Positions 1 to 8,749 of a DNA stretch of 62,027 bases are shown here, piece by piece. Location: NCBI GenBank assembly GCA_900547725.1, contig URHR01000003.1, forward strand, positions 1-62,027, in the 5' to 3' direction. The notes beneath the pieces are model-generated. The model saw only the letters and a list, made by a program, of their open reading frames with translations. It searched no databases and was not told the DNA's origin. Made by a program: the position numbers and the translations under genes. Source of the DNA: an uncultured Eubacteriales bacterium (GTDB taxonomy: Bacteria > Bacillota > Clostridia > Oscillospirales > CAG-272). Each line of letters opens with the position of its first letter. The stretch's first letter is position 1.

Positions 1-15
1 ACTCTGCCTCCGCGC

Positions 16-82
16 TGACCCCTGCCCCGGTTCACCGTGAGCGGGGAAGGGGAAGTAACCACCGGAAGGCATACGGTTGGGG
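16..82. repeat. Intergenic repeat R2, copy 1
   Basis: This copy shares the core CCCCGGTTCACCGTGAG, then GGGGAAGG and a closing GGTTGGGG, with a second copy at 23042-23108. The core folds as CCCCG/CGGGG around an inner CAC/GTG (25-46). In copy 2 the closing C becomes T, which keeps a G-U pair if the plus strand is the RNA. Both copies lie 3' of leftward genes. I do not recognise the family; it could be a structured RNA or a small palindromic mobile repeat. Confidence 0.55.
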
Positions 83-115
83 AAACAATGTCACTATGTA
101 CCCCAAAAGTATTTC

Positions 116-287
116 AGGCATCACCGCGCAATTCACGATTGACACACTCACTCGCGCCTTTTCCGTGATCCTTCACAAAAATCCTTGCCTGCAGTCCGGC
201 TACAGCCTGCGAATTTTTGTATCGTCTGACGAAAAAAACGACTCTTCAGGTTGTGATTCGTGCCATCGGAATTACGCGGTAATGCCT
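116..287. mobile_element. MITE-like element, 172 bp
   Basis: The ends are near-perfect inverted repeats: left AGGCATCACCGCGCAATTC (116-134), right GAATTACGCGGTAATGCCT (269-287), with two mismatches. The same ends occur with a much shorter interior at 41916-41968, and one end alone at 48220-48242. There is no transposase inside, so this is a non-autonomous inverted-repeat element by structure. No target-site duplication is obvious. With the R2 repeat it accounts for most of the gene-free stretch 1-333. Confidence 0.6.
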
Positions 288-333
288 TAACATTTGGGGT
301 GCACTTCAGTTCCGCTGCGTGTTCTTCACATTT

Positions 334-2424
334 TCATATCAGGACTCCAAAGAGCCGGATGGGCGTTTTGCCACCCTCGGCGTGCCGTTCCGGATAGATC
401 CGGATTTCCCGGACGGGAATCTCTGGGCGGGGATTGGAGAGCGTCCAGCCGTACACGGTGCGTGTGCCGGTGTCGGAATCCGGCAACGGAATGACATCCG
501 TAAAGTAAGCCAGTGCGCCAATCCATTCATCGCGTGGGATGACCGCGGTCGGCCGGAAATCCGAAGCGGGGATCTCGCCCTCCGTGTCGGATTCGTCCTC
601 CACATTTTTTATGAAACCGGACGGCAGATCCGTCCCGAAGCCACCATGTAGGTCTCCGGTTACCACGCCGTATTCCATAGGGTATGCCTGTGCGATGCCG
701 TCCTCCCAGATCAGGGTGCAGAAGCCGAGGATGCGCGGCGCGGGGTCACGGAAAAACCAGGTATAAACACGGGAGAATGTCGCAGTTCCGTTCAGATCAG
801 CCGCTTGCAGCAGGGTGATTTTGGCACAGCATCGACCGACGGGAACGGTCACATGGGAATCTTCGCCGCAGAACGGAACCGACAGCCGTGTCCCCGGCGA
901 TTCTGTTCCGTCCAGAATCACGGATCCTGCCGGTGTCAGCAGCGTTTGTTCCTTCTGAGGAATCGGTGTCGGCAGTCCGCGCACCATTGCGCGAAGCATC
1001 GGCATCATCCGGTTGGTGTCGGACATCCATTCGTCCCGTACCGCATCGCAGAAATCAGTTCGCCAAAGCACTGCGGCGGAGAAGGCGAATTCAAAAAACC
1101 AGCCGTTCCTGCCGATCTCGTTTTCGTCCGCAACGCACCAGGTGGAGACCTCCGCACCTGTGACATTCGGACGGCGGGAGCGCTTTTCCCATCCTGTGAC
1201 CGTTGTGCCGTGGAAGTTCCCGTAGATCTCGCGAAATCCGCGATCGGCAAATTCCTGCTCGGAGTGGAAGGAGGAGGTATAGCACCAGTCCAGCATGGTA
1301 ATGTCCCGTGGGATGCGATCGATTGCGCCGAAGCAGGCGGGCTTTTCGTAATGCCGCCCGTAACAGCCGTCCTTCACAATCGCGTCCCCCATGCGCTTTC
1401 CGCCGGGCAGTGCAAAATTTTGCAGGGATTCACCCCACATGAACAGCCGGACGCCAAGTTTTTCATAAATGCCGTGCAGGCGGTTGATTTCGGTTGCCAG
1501 CAGTTCCGCGCCGCTGTGCGTCCGGCACTTCGGGCAGACGCCGAGAATGCGGATTTCGTCATGACCGATGGAAACACGGTCAAAGCCGATCAGGCTGTGT
1601 AGCTCGGTCGCAATGTCGGTGTAGATCCGGTAGGTCTCCTCATTCAGCGGGCAGCAGGTATCGGGGTATGTCTCATACGGAATTTCCGCGATTTCCGGAT
1701 GCGCGAGGGTCAGGTAGTAGCTGTGACTGAGCGCCTGAATTTCCGGAATGACCTCCATTCCGAGAAACCGGGCGTGGCTGACGATGCGCATCAACTGATT
1801 CTGGGACAGCACATCGCCGCCCGCCAATTCGATGTGCGTGGAGTCCTTCCACCAAATCTGCGAGCCCTGCAGTCCCTGCGGTCCGCCGGGGTAGTTTTTT
1901 GCCTCTCTGCAAAAGCGCCTCCAGGCATCGGCAAGCTCCGGGTGACTGCGGTATTCCACCCCGCCGCCGATTTCCAGAAAGACCGTGTTGTATTTCAGGT
2001 ACGCCAGAGCATCCAGGATGCGGCAGAACATATCGATTCCGTCCTTGGGCGGCAGATAGAAATGCGCGCCGCGCAGGGGGAGATACGGCTCGTCCGAAAC
2101 GGTCAGACACGGGAGCGTGCGGTCGGGGCGGATCAGCTGGGACAGGGTCGCGGCGGCAAACACGAAGCCCCGGCGACCGCTTGCCCGAACGGTTACGCCG
2201 TCCTTTCCGCAAAGGATTCGGTAAGCGTCCGTGTTCCGCGAGGAGTCCCGCTCCAGTGTCAGATTGCCTTCCCCGCAGTGAAAATCCGAACGCCGGAGGA
2301 TGTGCAGAAACGCGCGGGCATCCTCTGCGCAGTCCGGGGGCGCGGCGATGCCGCCGTTCAGTGCCGTAACCCCGTCTGACGGGGTGATGTGTCGGGGGAG
2401 AGGGAAGATCGGAGGGAGTGTCAT
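334..2424 (-). CDS. GH20-like beta-N-acetylhexosaminidase, cytoplasmic
   Basis: Predicted glycosidase of 696 residues releasing terminal N-acetylhexosamine. An N-terminal GH20b-like domain (about 1-120) precedes a TIM barrel (about 120-440) and a C-terminal beta-rich region. The acid/base region reads RVSIGHDEIR at about 283-292, keeping the Asp-Glu pair used in substrate-assisted catalysis of GH20. There is no signal peptide, so it probably acts on imported oligosaccharides. The chosen start follows GGAAAGGAAC and overlaps the stop of the upstream AraC gene as ATGA, implying translational coupling; an open frame runs ten codons further upstream but has no better site. Family call fairly sure; exact substrate unknown. 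Confidence 0.8.
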   Translation of the reverse strand: MTLPPIFPLPRHITPSDGVTALNGGIAAPPDCAEDARAFLHILRRSDFHCGEGNLTLERDSSRNTDAYRILCGKDGVTVRASGRRGFVFAAATLSQLIRPDRTLPCLTVSDEPYLPLRGAHFYLPPKDGIDMFCRILDALAYLKYNTVFLEIGGGVEYRSHPELADAWRRFCREAKNYPGGPQGLQGSQIWWKDSTHIELAGGDVLSQNQLMRIVSHARFLGMEVIPEIQALSHSYYLTLAHPEIAEIPYETYPDTCCPLNEETYRIYTDIATELHSLIGFDRVSIGHDEIRILGVCPKCRTHSGAELLATEINRLHGIYEKLGVRLFMWGESLQNFALPGGKRMGDAIVKDGCYGRHYEKPACFGAIDRIPRDITMLDWCYTSSFHSEQEFADRGFREIYGNFHGTTVTGWEKRSRRPNVTGAEVSTWCVADENEIGRNGWFFEFAFSAAVLWRTDFCDAVRDEWMSDTNRMMPMLRAMVRGLPTPIPQKEQTLLTPAGSVILDGTESPGTRLSVPFCGEDSHVTVPVGRCCAKITLLQAADLNGTATFSRVYTWFFRDPAPRILGFCTLIWEDGIAQAYPMEYGVVTGDLHGGFGTDLPSGFIKNVEDESDTEGEIPASDFRPTAVIPRDEWIGALAYFTDVIPLPDSDTGTRTVYGWTLSNPRPEIPVREIRIYPERHAEGGKTPIRLFGVLI

Positions 2425-3260
2425 GATTGCTGTTCCTTTCCGTTGCGCATACATTGCATTTGATATTTTTTCGGTGTGACACCGGTGATTTCCTTGAAGG
2501 ATTTGGAGAAATAAGCGCTATCGTTGAACCCGCACGCCATTGCGACATCGGTCACGCGGCAGTCGTTTTTGGAGAGCAGTTTCTGCGCCGCCGTAATGCG
2601 GGTGAGCATAATGTAATCGTTCAGCCCGATCCCCGTAACTTTTTTGAATAGCTTGGATAGATAGCCGCTGCTGATGGCGTATTTTTTGGACAGGACATCC
2701 AGATTCAGCTCCTGCGAGATGTTGTCGGCAATGTATTTGGCTACTTCCATAATAATCCGGTAGATCTCCGGGTATTGGGGCGGTTCTTTTGCCTGATCCT
2801 GCCGGTAGCGGGAGATCAGGATGAGTAGCTCCTGCAGATACAACTTTTGCATTTTCCGGTAATCCTGCGGGTGTCTGCTACTTTCCTCTTCTATGAACGC
2901 CAAGAGCTTGCGAATGCAATGGAGGTACTCCGGGCGAATCCGGATATGCCGGTTTTCCGACATCTCGCGGATGTAGCGCAGATACTCCGGACCGACGAAA
3001 TCATCGTCAAATACCAAAATCATTCGGCTGATGTCCGTGTGGTTGGAGCAGTCCGTTTGGTGATAGATTCCTTTGGGGATGAATGCGAAATCGTTCTGTT
3101 CCAGATAGTAAAGGTCATTTCCGATCAGATAGGTTACCTTCCCGCGCTCCAGAAAATACAGCTCATGGTGGTTGTGAAAGTGGATCACCGGCATTTTGGT
3201 TCCAACCGGATATACCTTATGTTCAAAGAAATCAATCTTGTCCGTATGGAAAACTGCCAT
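2421..3260 (-). CDS. AraC-family transcriptional regulator (cupin + HTH)
   Basis: A 279-residue regulator. The N-terminal cupin-like sensor contains HFHNHHELYF (about 27-36), typical of sugar-sensing AraC proteins. The C-terminal 100 residues form a two-helix-turn-helix module (LSKKYAISSGYLSKLFKK, then VAMACGFNDSAYFSKSFKE). The start at 3260 has GGAG eight bases upstream and lies downstream of a strong promoter, so longer in-frame starts are unlikely. It is co-transcribed with the GH20 gene and divergent from the alpha-galacturonidase operon, so control of one or both is likely (inference). Confidence 0.9.
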   Translation of the reverse strand: MAVFHTDKIDFFEHKVYPVGTKMPVIHFHNHHELYFLERGKVTYLIGNDLYYLEQNDFAFIPKGIYHQTDCSNHTDISRMILVFDDDFVGPEYLRYIREMSENRHIRIRPEYLHCIRKLLAFIEEESSRHPQDYRKMQKLYLQELLILISRYRQDQAKEPPQYPEIYRIIMEVAKYIADNISQELNLDVLSKKYAISSGYLSKLFKKVTGIGLNDYIMLTRITAAQKLLSKNDCRVTDVAMACGFNDSAYFSKSFKEITGVTPKKYQMQCMRNGKEQQS

Positions 3261-3308
3261 CTCTGCTCCAATCCCTCCGGAGGCCGTCCGGAGAACCTTA
3301 TTGTTTCT

Positions 3309-3337
3309 ATTATAGCACGCCTTTTTTGAAAAGTCAA
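3309..3337 (-). promoter_or_regulatory. Sigma-A promoter for AraC-GH20 operon
   Basis: On the minus strand TTGACT (3332-3337) and TATAAT (3309-3314) are separated by exactly 17 bp. It sits about 50 bp before the AraC start codon. Confidence 0.85.
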
Positions 3338-3402
3338 CCAATTTTTTGTTTTTTTCTCTGAAACAAGCCTGAAAAGTACATGAAAACAGAAAAAAATAGT
3401 TG

Positions 3403-3408
3403 TATAAT
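3403..3408 (+). promoter_or_regulatory. Minus-10 element for the galacturonate operon
   Basis: TATAAT preceded directly by TG, 36 bp before the start of the alpha-galacturonidase gene. No good -35 box is present (ATGAAA at best), which fits a promoter needing an activator such as the divergent AraC protein (inference). Confidence 0.6.
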
Positions 3409-3443
3409 AAGATCAGTTAGCATGGGAAATTGGAGGGTTTTTT

Positions 3444-4841
3444 ATGGTTTACCGTGACGGAAGGGCGGAACAGGTGAAAATCGCTTACATCGGCGGCGGC
3501 TCGCGCGGCTGGGGCTGGGGGCTGATGAGCGATCTCGCGTCTTGTGGGGATATGTCGGGAGATGTTTATCTTTACGATATCGATTTTTCCGCAGCGCAAC
3601 ACAATGAGGTGATCGGCAACCTTTATCGGAACGCCGAGGGCGCGCGCTCTGTGTGGAATTATCATGCGGTGCGGAGCGCAGGGGAGGCACTGACGGGAGC
3701 GGATTTTGTTGTCATCTCGATTCTGCCGGGTAATTTTGACGATATGGAATCGGATGTTCACGCGCCGGAAAAGTACGGGATTTACCAGTCGGTCGGAGAT
3801 ACCACGGGACCCGGCGGAATCGTCCGGGCAATGCGGACGCTTCCGATGTATGAGGAGATTGCCGCGAATATCCGCCGGTACTGCCCGGAAGCCTGGGTTA
3901 TCAGCTACACGAACCCGATGTCGCTTTGCGTCAAAACGCTTTACCGGGTGTTTCCGGAAATCCGCGCGTTCGGATGTTGTCATGAAGTATTCGGCACGCA
4001 GAAGGCGCTGGCGGTGGCTCTGCTGAAATGCCGCGGGGCGGAAGCCGAGCGGCATGAGATCAAGGTTAATCCCGTCGGTGTCAACCATTTTACATGGCTG
4101 ACGCACGCCCGATACCGCGACCTGGATCTGTTTCCCGTCTGGCGGGAATTCGCGGAGCGCTATGCCGCAACCGGATATACCGAAAACCTGGATAAGAACT
4201 GGATGAACAATTCCTTTTCCTGCTCCAACCGGGTCAAATTTGATCTGTTTCTGCGGTACGGTGTCATTGCCGCCGCAGGAGACCGGCATCTGGCGGAGTT
4301 TTGCGAGGGCGGGTGGTATCTGCGGAATCCGGAGACCGTCCGGGAATGGGGATTCGGTCTGACAACGGTGAAATGGCGCAAGGAGGATCTTGCAAAGCGG
4401 CTGGCGAAAAGCGAGGGCTACCGCAACGGAAGCATTTCGGTTGCAATCAAGAACACCGGCGAGGAGGGGGTGGAGCAGATGCGCGCCATTCTCGGACTGC
4501 GGGAACTGGTGACGAATGTCAACCTTCCGAACGTGGGACAGATCCCGAACCTGCCGCTGGGGGCGGTTGTGGAGACCAACGCGGTGTTCCGCTCCGGCAG
4601 TGTCACTCCGGTGTTTGCAGGGAATGTGCCCAAAGCGATTTACCCCTTGGTGGCGCGCGTGTCCGGGCAACAGGAGGCGCTGTCGGATGCCATTGCACGG
4701 CGGAACGGAAAGGATGTTTTCAACGTTTTTCTCAACGATCCGCTGACGACCTGCTCCTATGACGATGCCAGACTGCTTTTCCGCGAAATGGTCGCCAATA
4801 CAGCATCCTATCTGTCATCCTACGATCTGACGGGAATCTGA
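3444..4841 (+). CDS. lplD: GH4 alpha-galacturonidase (CHEV motif)
   Basis: A 465-residue GH4 enzyme that hydrolyses via an NAD+-dependent oxidation/elimination mechanism with a divalent metal. The N-terminal nucleotide-binding loop reads IGGGSRGWG (about 14-22). The active-site tetrad is C179-H180-E181-V182; in GH4 the CHEV variant is the published hallmark of alpha-galacturonidases such as Bacillus subtilis LplD, in contrast to CHSV or CNVP subtypes. A GVNHF motif follows. It probably splits galacturonate from imported oligogalacturonides, matching the downstream uxaBAC-kdgAK genes. Start has GGAGG six bases upstream. Confidence 0.88.
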   Translation: MVYRDGRAEQVKIAYIGGGSRGWGWGLMSDLASCGDMSGDVYLYDIDFSAAQHNEVIGNLYRNAEGARSVWNYHAVRSAGEALTGADFVVISILPGNFDDMESDVHAPEKYGIYQSVGDTTGPGGIVRAMRTLPMYEEIAANIRRYCPEAWVISYTNPMSLCVKTLYRVFPEIRAFGCCHEVFGTQKALAVALLKCRGAEAERHEIKVNPVGVNHFTWLTHARYRDLDLFPVWREFAERYAATGYTENLDKNWMNNSFSCSNRVKFDLFLRYGVIAAAGDRHLAEFCEGGWYLRNPETVREWGFGLTTVKWRKEDLAKRLAKSEGYRNGSISVAIKNTGEEGVEQMRAILGLRELVTNVNLPNVGQIPNLPLGAVVETNAVFRSGSVTPVFAGNVPKAIYPLVARVSGQQEALSDAIARRNGKDVFNVFLNDPLTTCSYDDARLLFREMVANTASYLSSYDLTGI

Positions 4842-4961
4842 AGAACCCGCAGAACGGATTGGGGGAGGTGAGAAAAGCCCTTGGCTGAATTTCAGTGTCC
4901 AGACTGCCTTGCCTGAAAAAATCAGAACCGGTCTCCGGAGAACGGAGAGAAAGGAAACAAA

Positions 4962-6428
4962 ATGAAAAAAGTAATGAGATGCCTGATAGCCCTGCTCCTG
5001 TGTGCATGCCTGTTGCCGTCCGCTGTTGCCTGCAAGAACAACAAACCTTCGATAGAATCGGGGAACTCCTCCGATGTTGAAACAAAGCCGGGAAACCTGC
5101 CGGCGGAGACGGATGAGGACGGGTATGTACTGGATGATCTGCCGGACAATCCCGCATTTGACAAGACCGTTCGAATGCTTTACTGGGAGGATGTGGAGAA
5201 TGTTGAATTTGATGTGAGCGATCCTTACGGCGACCGCATCAGCAACTCCATTTATATGCGCAATCTTGCCGTAGAGGAACGACTGGGAATCAAACTGTCC
5301 TTCCATGGGACGGCCGGCAATTACGGAAACCTGGACAATTTCCTTGCAACTGCACAGGCGGGCTCGATTTCCGGGGATTATGATCTGTTTGCGGGCTACA
5401 GCATGAGCGGCGCATCCCTGGCGATCAACGGGCTCTGCCTGGATATGAAAACGCAGAAATATCTGAATTTCGAAAAGCCGTGGTGGCCGGAGTCCCTGAC
5501 CTCGGAGACGACAATCATCGACAAGCTGTTCTTCGCCTCCGGCGACATCTCCACCAATCTGCTCCACATGATGTATGTGGTGTTCTATAACCAGGAAATG
5601 ATCGATGCCGTCAGTCTGGAGAATCCGGTGGAGCTGGTGGATGAGGGCACCTGGACCTATGAAAAAATGTTCGATATGGCAAAGGGAATGTACTTGGACA
5701 CCAATTCGAATGATATTACAGATCAGGATGATCAGTACGGTTTCAGCGCCGGAAAAATGCACTATGAGGCCTTATTCACGGGTGCCGGAATCAAGACCAT
5801 TGAGAAGAACAATCTGGGCTGGATGATTGTTTCCCCAACTTTCAACTCCGCCAAGACCACCAAACTGCTGGATGACATCTGCACGTTCGTCCACGGTTCG
5901 AATGACGGCTTTTACGGTACCACCTTTGAAAAAGGACACACGCTGTTTGCCATTGACCGCTCCTACTATGCAATGATCCACAAGGAAGAAATGTCCTTTA
6001 CCTACGGCATTGTGCCGATTCCGAAGTATGACACGATTCAGGAGGGCTATGCCACCTGTCTGGGCAATCCCTTTACGGTTTACTCGATTGCCAAGTCCAG
6101 TGTCATTCCTGATATTGCAGCGGCAACGCTGGAGTGCCTCGCCTCGGAAGCGTACCGGAAGGTGACGCCGGAGCTGTTTGAGGCAACGATGAAATACCAG
6201 TACAGTGACGTTCCCGCTTCCGCGCGGATGTACGATCTGATCCGTAATTCGGTTATCATTGATCTCGGAAGAATTTTTGATAAGGAACTGGATGGCTACC
6301 CGCACACGCTGTTCAGTAATCCCATTGCCAAAAACGCGCCCGAAAGTTTTAGCAGCAGTTACAGAACGGGTGAGGAGACCATGTTGGAACGGTTGAAAAC
6401 CAACATTAACCCGGCATTCTCAAAATAA
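4962..6428 (+). CDS. Extracellular solute-binding lipoprotein (ABC type)
   Basis: A 488-residue lipoprotein with an N-terminal Lys/Arg region, a hydrophobic stretch and lipobox SAVAC (Cys24), then a low-complexity linker and a family-1-like periplasmic-binding fold (for example GTWTYEKMFDMAKGMYLD, typical of sugar-binding SBPs). Probable ligand: uronate oligosaccharide, judged only from the neighbouring alpha-galacturonidase. No permease or ATPase gene lies in the window, so it must use transporters encoded elsewhere. Preceded by AGAAAGGAAAC seven bases before ATG; 120 bp separate it from the GH4 gene. Confidence 0.82.
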   Translation: MKKVMRCLIALLLCACLLPSAVACKNNKPSIESGNSSDVETKPGNLPAETDEDGYVLDDLPDNPAFDKTVRMLYWEDVENVEFDVSDPYGDRISNSIYMRNLAVEERLGIKLSFHGTAGNYGNLDNFLATAQAGSISGDYDLFAGYSMSGASLAINGLCLDMKTQKYLNFEKPWWPESLTSETTIIDKLFFASGDISTNLLHMMYVVFYNQEMIDAVSLENPVELVDEGTWTYEKMFDMAKGMYLDTNSNDITDQDDQYGFSAGKMHYEALFTGAGIKTIEKNNLGWMIVSPTFNSAKTTKLLDDICTFVHGSNDGFYGTTFEKGHTLFAIDRSYYAMIHKEEMSFTYGIVPIPKYDTIQEGYATCLGNPFTVYSIAKSSVIPDIAAATLECLASEAYRKVTPELFEATMKYQYSDVPASARMYDLIRNSVIIDLGRIFDKELDGYPHTLFSNPIAKNAPESFSSSYRTGEETMLERLKTNINPAFSK

Positions 6429-6440
6429 AAGGAAACCGAT

Positions 6441-8678
6441 ATGAAATTACTTCCGGAAGGATATATTGCAGTGCAGAGCACTGCGGACGGAGTTCTGCCG
6501 GACAGCTTCCGGTTCGGCGAAACCGTTTGGGCGGTACGCCCCGGCATTAACATTTTTGCCACTGCTCAGGAGGCGGCGGATCACGCATACGCCGCCCCGA
6601 CCGAACAGCTCCCCGGCATGCCGGAGCTGTCCGGGTGTCCGACCCTGCTTTTCTCTGCGGGAGAGCACCTTGTGGACGGTCTCCGAATCAGTCGATCGGT
6701 TGCGCTTTTCGGTCAGGGGGCCGGCATCTCGCCGAACCGTTCCTTTGACGGCGAGACCTGCCCGCAGGAGAATCCGGCGCGCGGGGAGGGAGAATCCGTA
6801 CTGACGGGAACATTCTACCGCGGCATGATCGATCTGACCGAGCCGGAGGTCCGGACATTGATCTTTGACGGCTTTACCTCGCGCGACGTCCGATTCCGCG
6901 ACTTGCGGACAACGGGCGGCGAGGCGCGCCTGATTTTCCGAAACCTGATTCACCGTGGACCGTGCGGGCATACGCTGTACTACTTCTCCAAGCCGCGTAC
7001 GGATGGCGGAATCGTCAGAAACGTCATGTTCTCGGATATCCGGCTGACCGATTTCGACGATTTGGACTACGGTAACTGTTTTGTTCAGCTGACCGCTGCG
7101 CGGGCGCTGTTCGAGCGGGTCGTGATGGATCATACCGGGTTGTTCTTCGGTCTGACCGATCTTGTCGGCTGTTTTTCCAATGCGGTGACCAATGTGCCGG
7201 TGGCGGAATATACGTTGCGGGGCTGCTGGTTTGGCAATCTCGGCGGGGGCATCCGTACTGCCTGCCGCGAACTGCTGACACGGGGAGCACCGGAAGTCGG
7301 CATCTGCCTGACCGTCGAAAATACCGTATTTTATCGCGTCGGGGGCGGTGAAGAGCCGGTTCTGTCCCTGATGCTTGCCAATTCCGCCTGCCGGGTCTCT
7401 TTGCGCGGCGTGACCGTTACAGATCCGACCGGCGGGAGAGCCGCGGCAATCCGGGTCTGCGGAAAAGGCAGGGAACTGGTGATTAGAGAGGACTGCCGGT
7501 TTGACGGATTCCGGGAGCGCGTTGCCTTTGATCGGCTGTATGACGGGGCGGTTCCCGTCTGTGTGGAGACCCGTTCCGAAGCATTTCGGACGCAAACGGA
7601 GGATTCGCATATCGTGCGGGCACTGTGCGATGCCGATTTTGCCGGGTTGGAGCGGCACTACGCCGGGAAACGGGCGTATTATGGCGATCTTCATGTGCAC
7701 ACGCAGTGCGGCGGGACCAGCGACGGAACCTACCCGATGGAAAAATGGGTCGCGGAGATGGATCGGCTAAAGCTGGATTTTGCCGCGGTTGTGGATCATC
7801 GGCAGATGCGCGGGTACTTTCTCCCGGAGTGGAGCGAGGAGCGTTTTATGATCGGCACTGAGCCTGCCACACGGCTGCAGGATCTTCGCGCAGGGCGGAG
7901 CGGACAGAACGAGTTGCATTATCTGATGCTGTTCCCGCACAAATATTCCCTTGCCATGGTGCTTGCCAATTTCCCGGAGTTCCGGTTTCACGGGGATGAG
8001 CTGACGGGGCGCTTCCGGTATCCGGATTTTACACGCGAACGGATGGCGGAGCTGAGCGCATACGTTCAGTCCATTGGCGGTATTCTCGTTCACGCTCATC
8101 CGAAGGTGATGATGGCTTCGGATGACCCGTTGGACTACGATCTCGGCGAAGGAACGTTCATCGAAACGATTTACGGAAATCCCGAATCGACTGCATCTCT
8201 GAAGGATTATCAGCTTTGGGAAAAGCTGCTGGCGCTCGGAAAGCGCATCCGTATCTCCGGCGGATCGGACACACACGGCGGAGTGAGCAACCGGGCAGTC
8301 TCCACGTTTTATACGGCGGAGCGTTCTGGAAATACGTTTTTCGAGCAGATGCGTTCGGGAGATTTTACCGTTGGCGCCTTCGGCTTGCAGATGATGATCG
8401 GAGACACCCCGATGGGGACATCTGTCGCTTACCGGGACGATCTGATTCTGGCACTGCGTGCAGGGGATCCCTTCCGGCCAACCTTTTCTGCGGGAGATGC
8501 GTATGAATTGCGGATTCTGACTGACCGCGGTGTGGCGTATGCTTCGACGTGGGACGGAGAAGCGCCGCAGCGGGTGGCTTTGCAGGTTGAGCGGCGTGCC
8601 TTTTACCGGGCGGAGATTTTTGATCTGACCAAGGGCTGTCGCGTTGCCATCGGCAATCCCATTTGGCTGGATTCGTGA
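6441..8678 (+). CDS. Beta-helix / PHP-domain fusion protein
   Basis: A 745-residue protein in two parts. Residues about 45-390 look like a right-handed parallel beta-helix of the pectate-lyase fold type (repeated short strands, LIFDGFTSRDVRFRDL, VMFSDIRLTDFDDLDYGN). From about 413 there is a PHP-type metal phosphoesterase domain: DLHVHT, then VVDHRQ (about 450), HAHPK (about 550) and GGSDTHGG (about 606). There is no signal peptide. It lies 12 bp after the SBP gene within the galacturonate operon. Both halves are supported by motifs but the substrate is unknown; a sugar phosphate or phosphodiester is a guess. Confidence 0.7.
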   Translation: MKLLPEGYIAVQSTADGVLPDSFRFGETVWAVRPGINIFATAQEAADHAYAAPTEQLPGMPELSGCPTLLFSAGEHLVDGLRISRSVALFGQGAGISPNRSFDGETCPQENPARGEGESVLTGTFYRGMIDLTEPEVRTLIFDGFTSRDVRFRDLRTTGGEARLIFRNLIHRGPCGHTLYYFSKPRTDGGIVRNVMFSDIRLTDFDDLDYGNCFVQLTAARALFERVVMDHTGLFFGLTDLVGCFSNAVTNVPVAEYTLRGCWFGNLGGGIRTACRELLTRGAPEVGICLTVENTVFYRVGGGEEPVLSLMLANSACRVSLRGVTVTDPTGGRAAAIRVCGKGRELVIREDCRFDGFRERVAFDRLYDGAVPVCVETRSEAFRTQTEDSHIVRALCDADFAGLERHYAGKRAYYGDLHVHTQCGGTSDGTYPMEKWVAEMDRLKLDFAAVVDHRQMRGYFLPEWSEERFMIGTEPATRLQDLRAGRSGQNELHYLMLFPHKYSLAMVLANFPEFRFHGDELTGRFRYPDFTRERMAELSAYVQSIGGILVHAHPKVMMASDDPLDYDLGEGTFIETIYGNPESTASLKDYQLWEKLLALGKRIRISGGSDTHGGVSNRAVSTFYTAERSGNTFFEQMRSGDFTVGAFGLQMMIGDTPMGTSVAYRDDLILALRAGDPFRPTFSAGDAYELRILTDRGVAYASTWDGEAPQRVALQVERRAFYRAEIFDLTKGCRVAIGNPIWLDS

Positions 8679-8749
8679 CAGAAGGAATATTTGCAGTGGG
8701 GAAGCGGCCGGGAATGCGGTCGCTTCTCTTCCAAAGGAGAATGTTACAC

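Noticed and set aside
16..82. Cobalamin or molybdenum-cofactor riboswitch for repeat R2
   Set aside because: Some blocks (GGGGAAGG; CTTCCGGTGG on the other strand) are reminiscent, but the defining conserved boxes of either class are missing, and the second copy does not preserve the resemblance.
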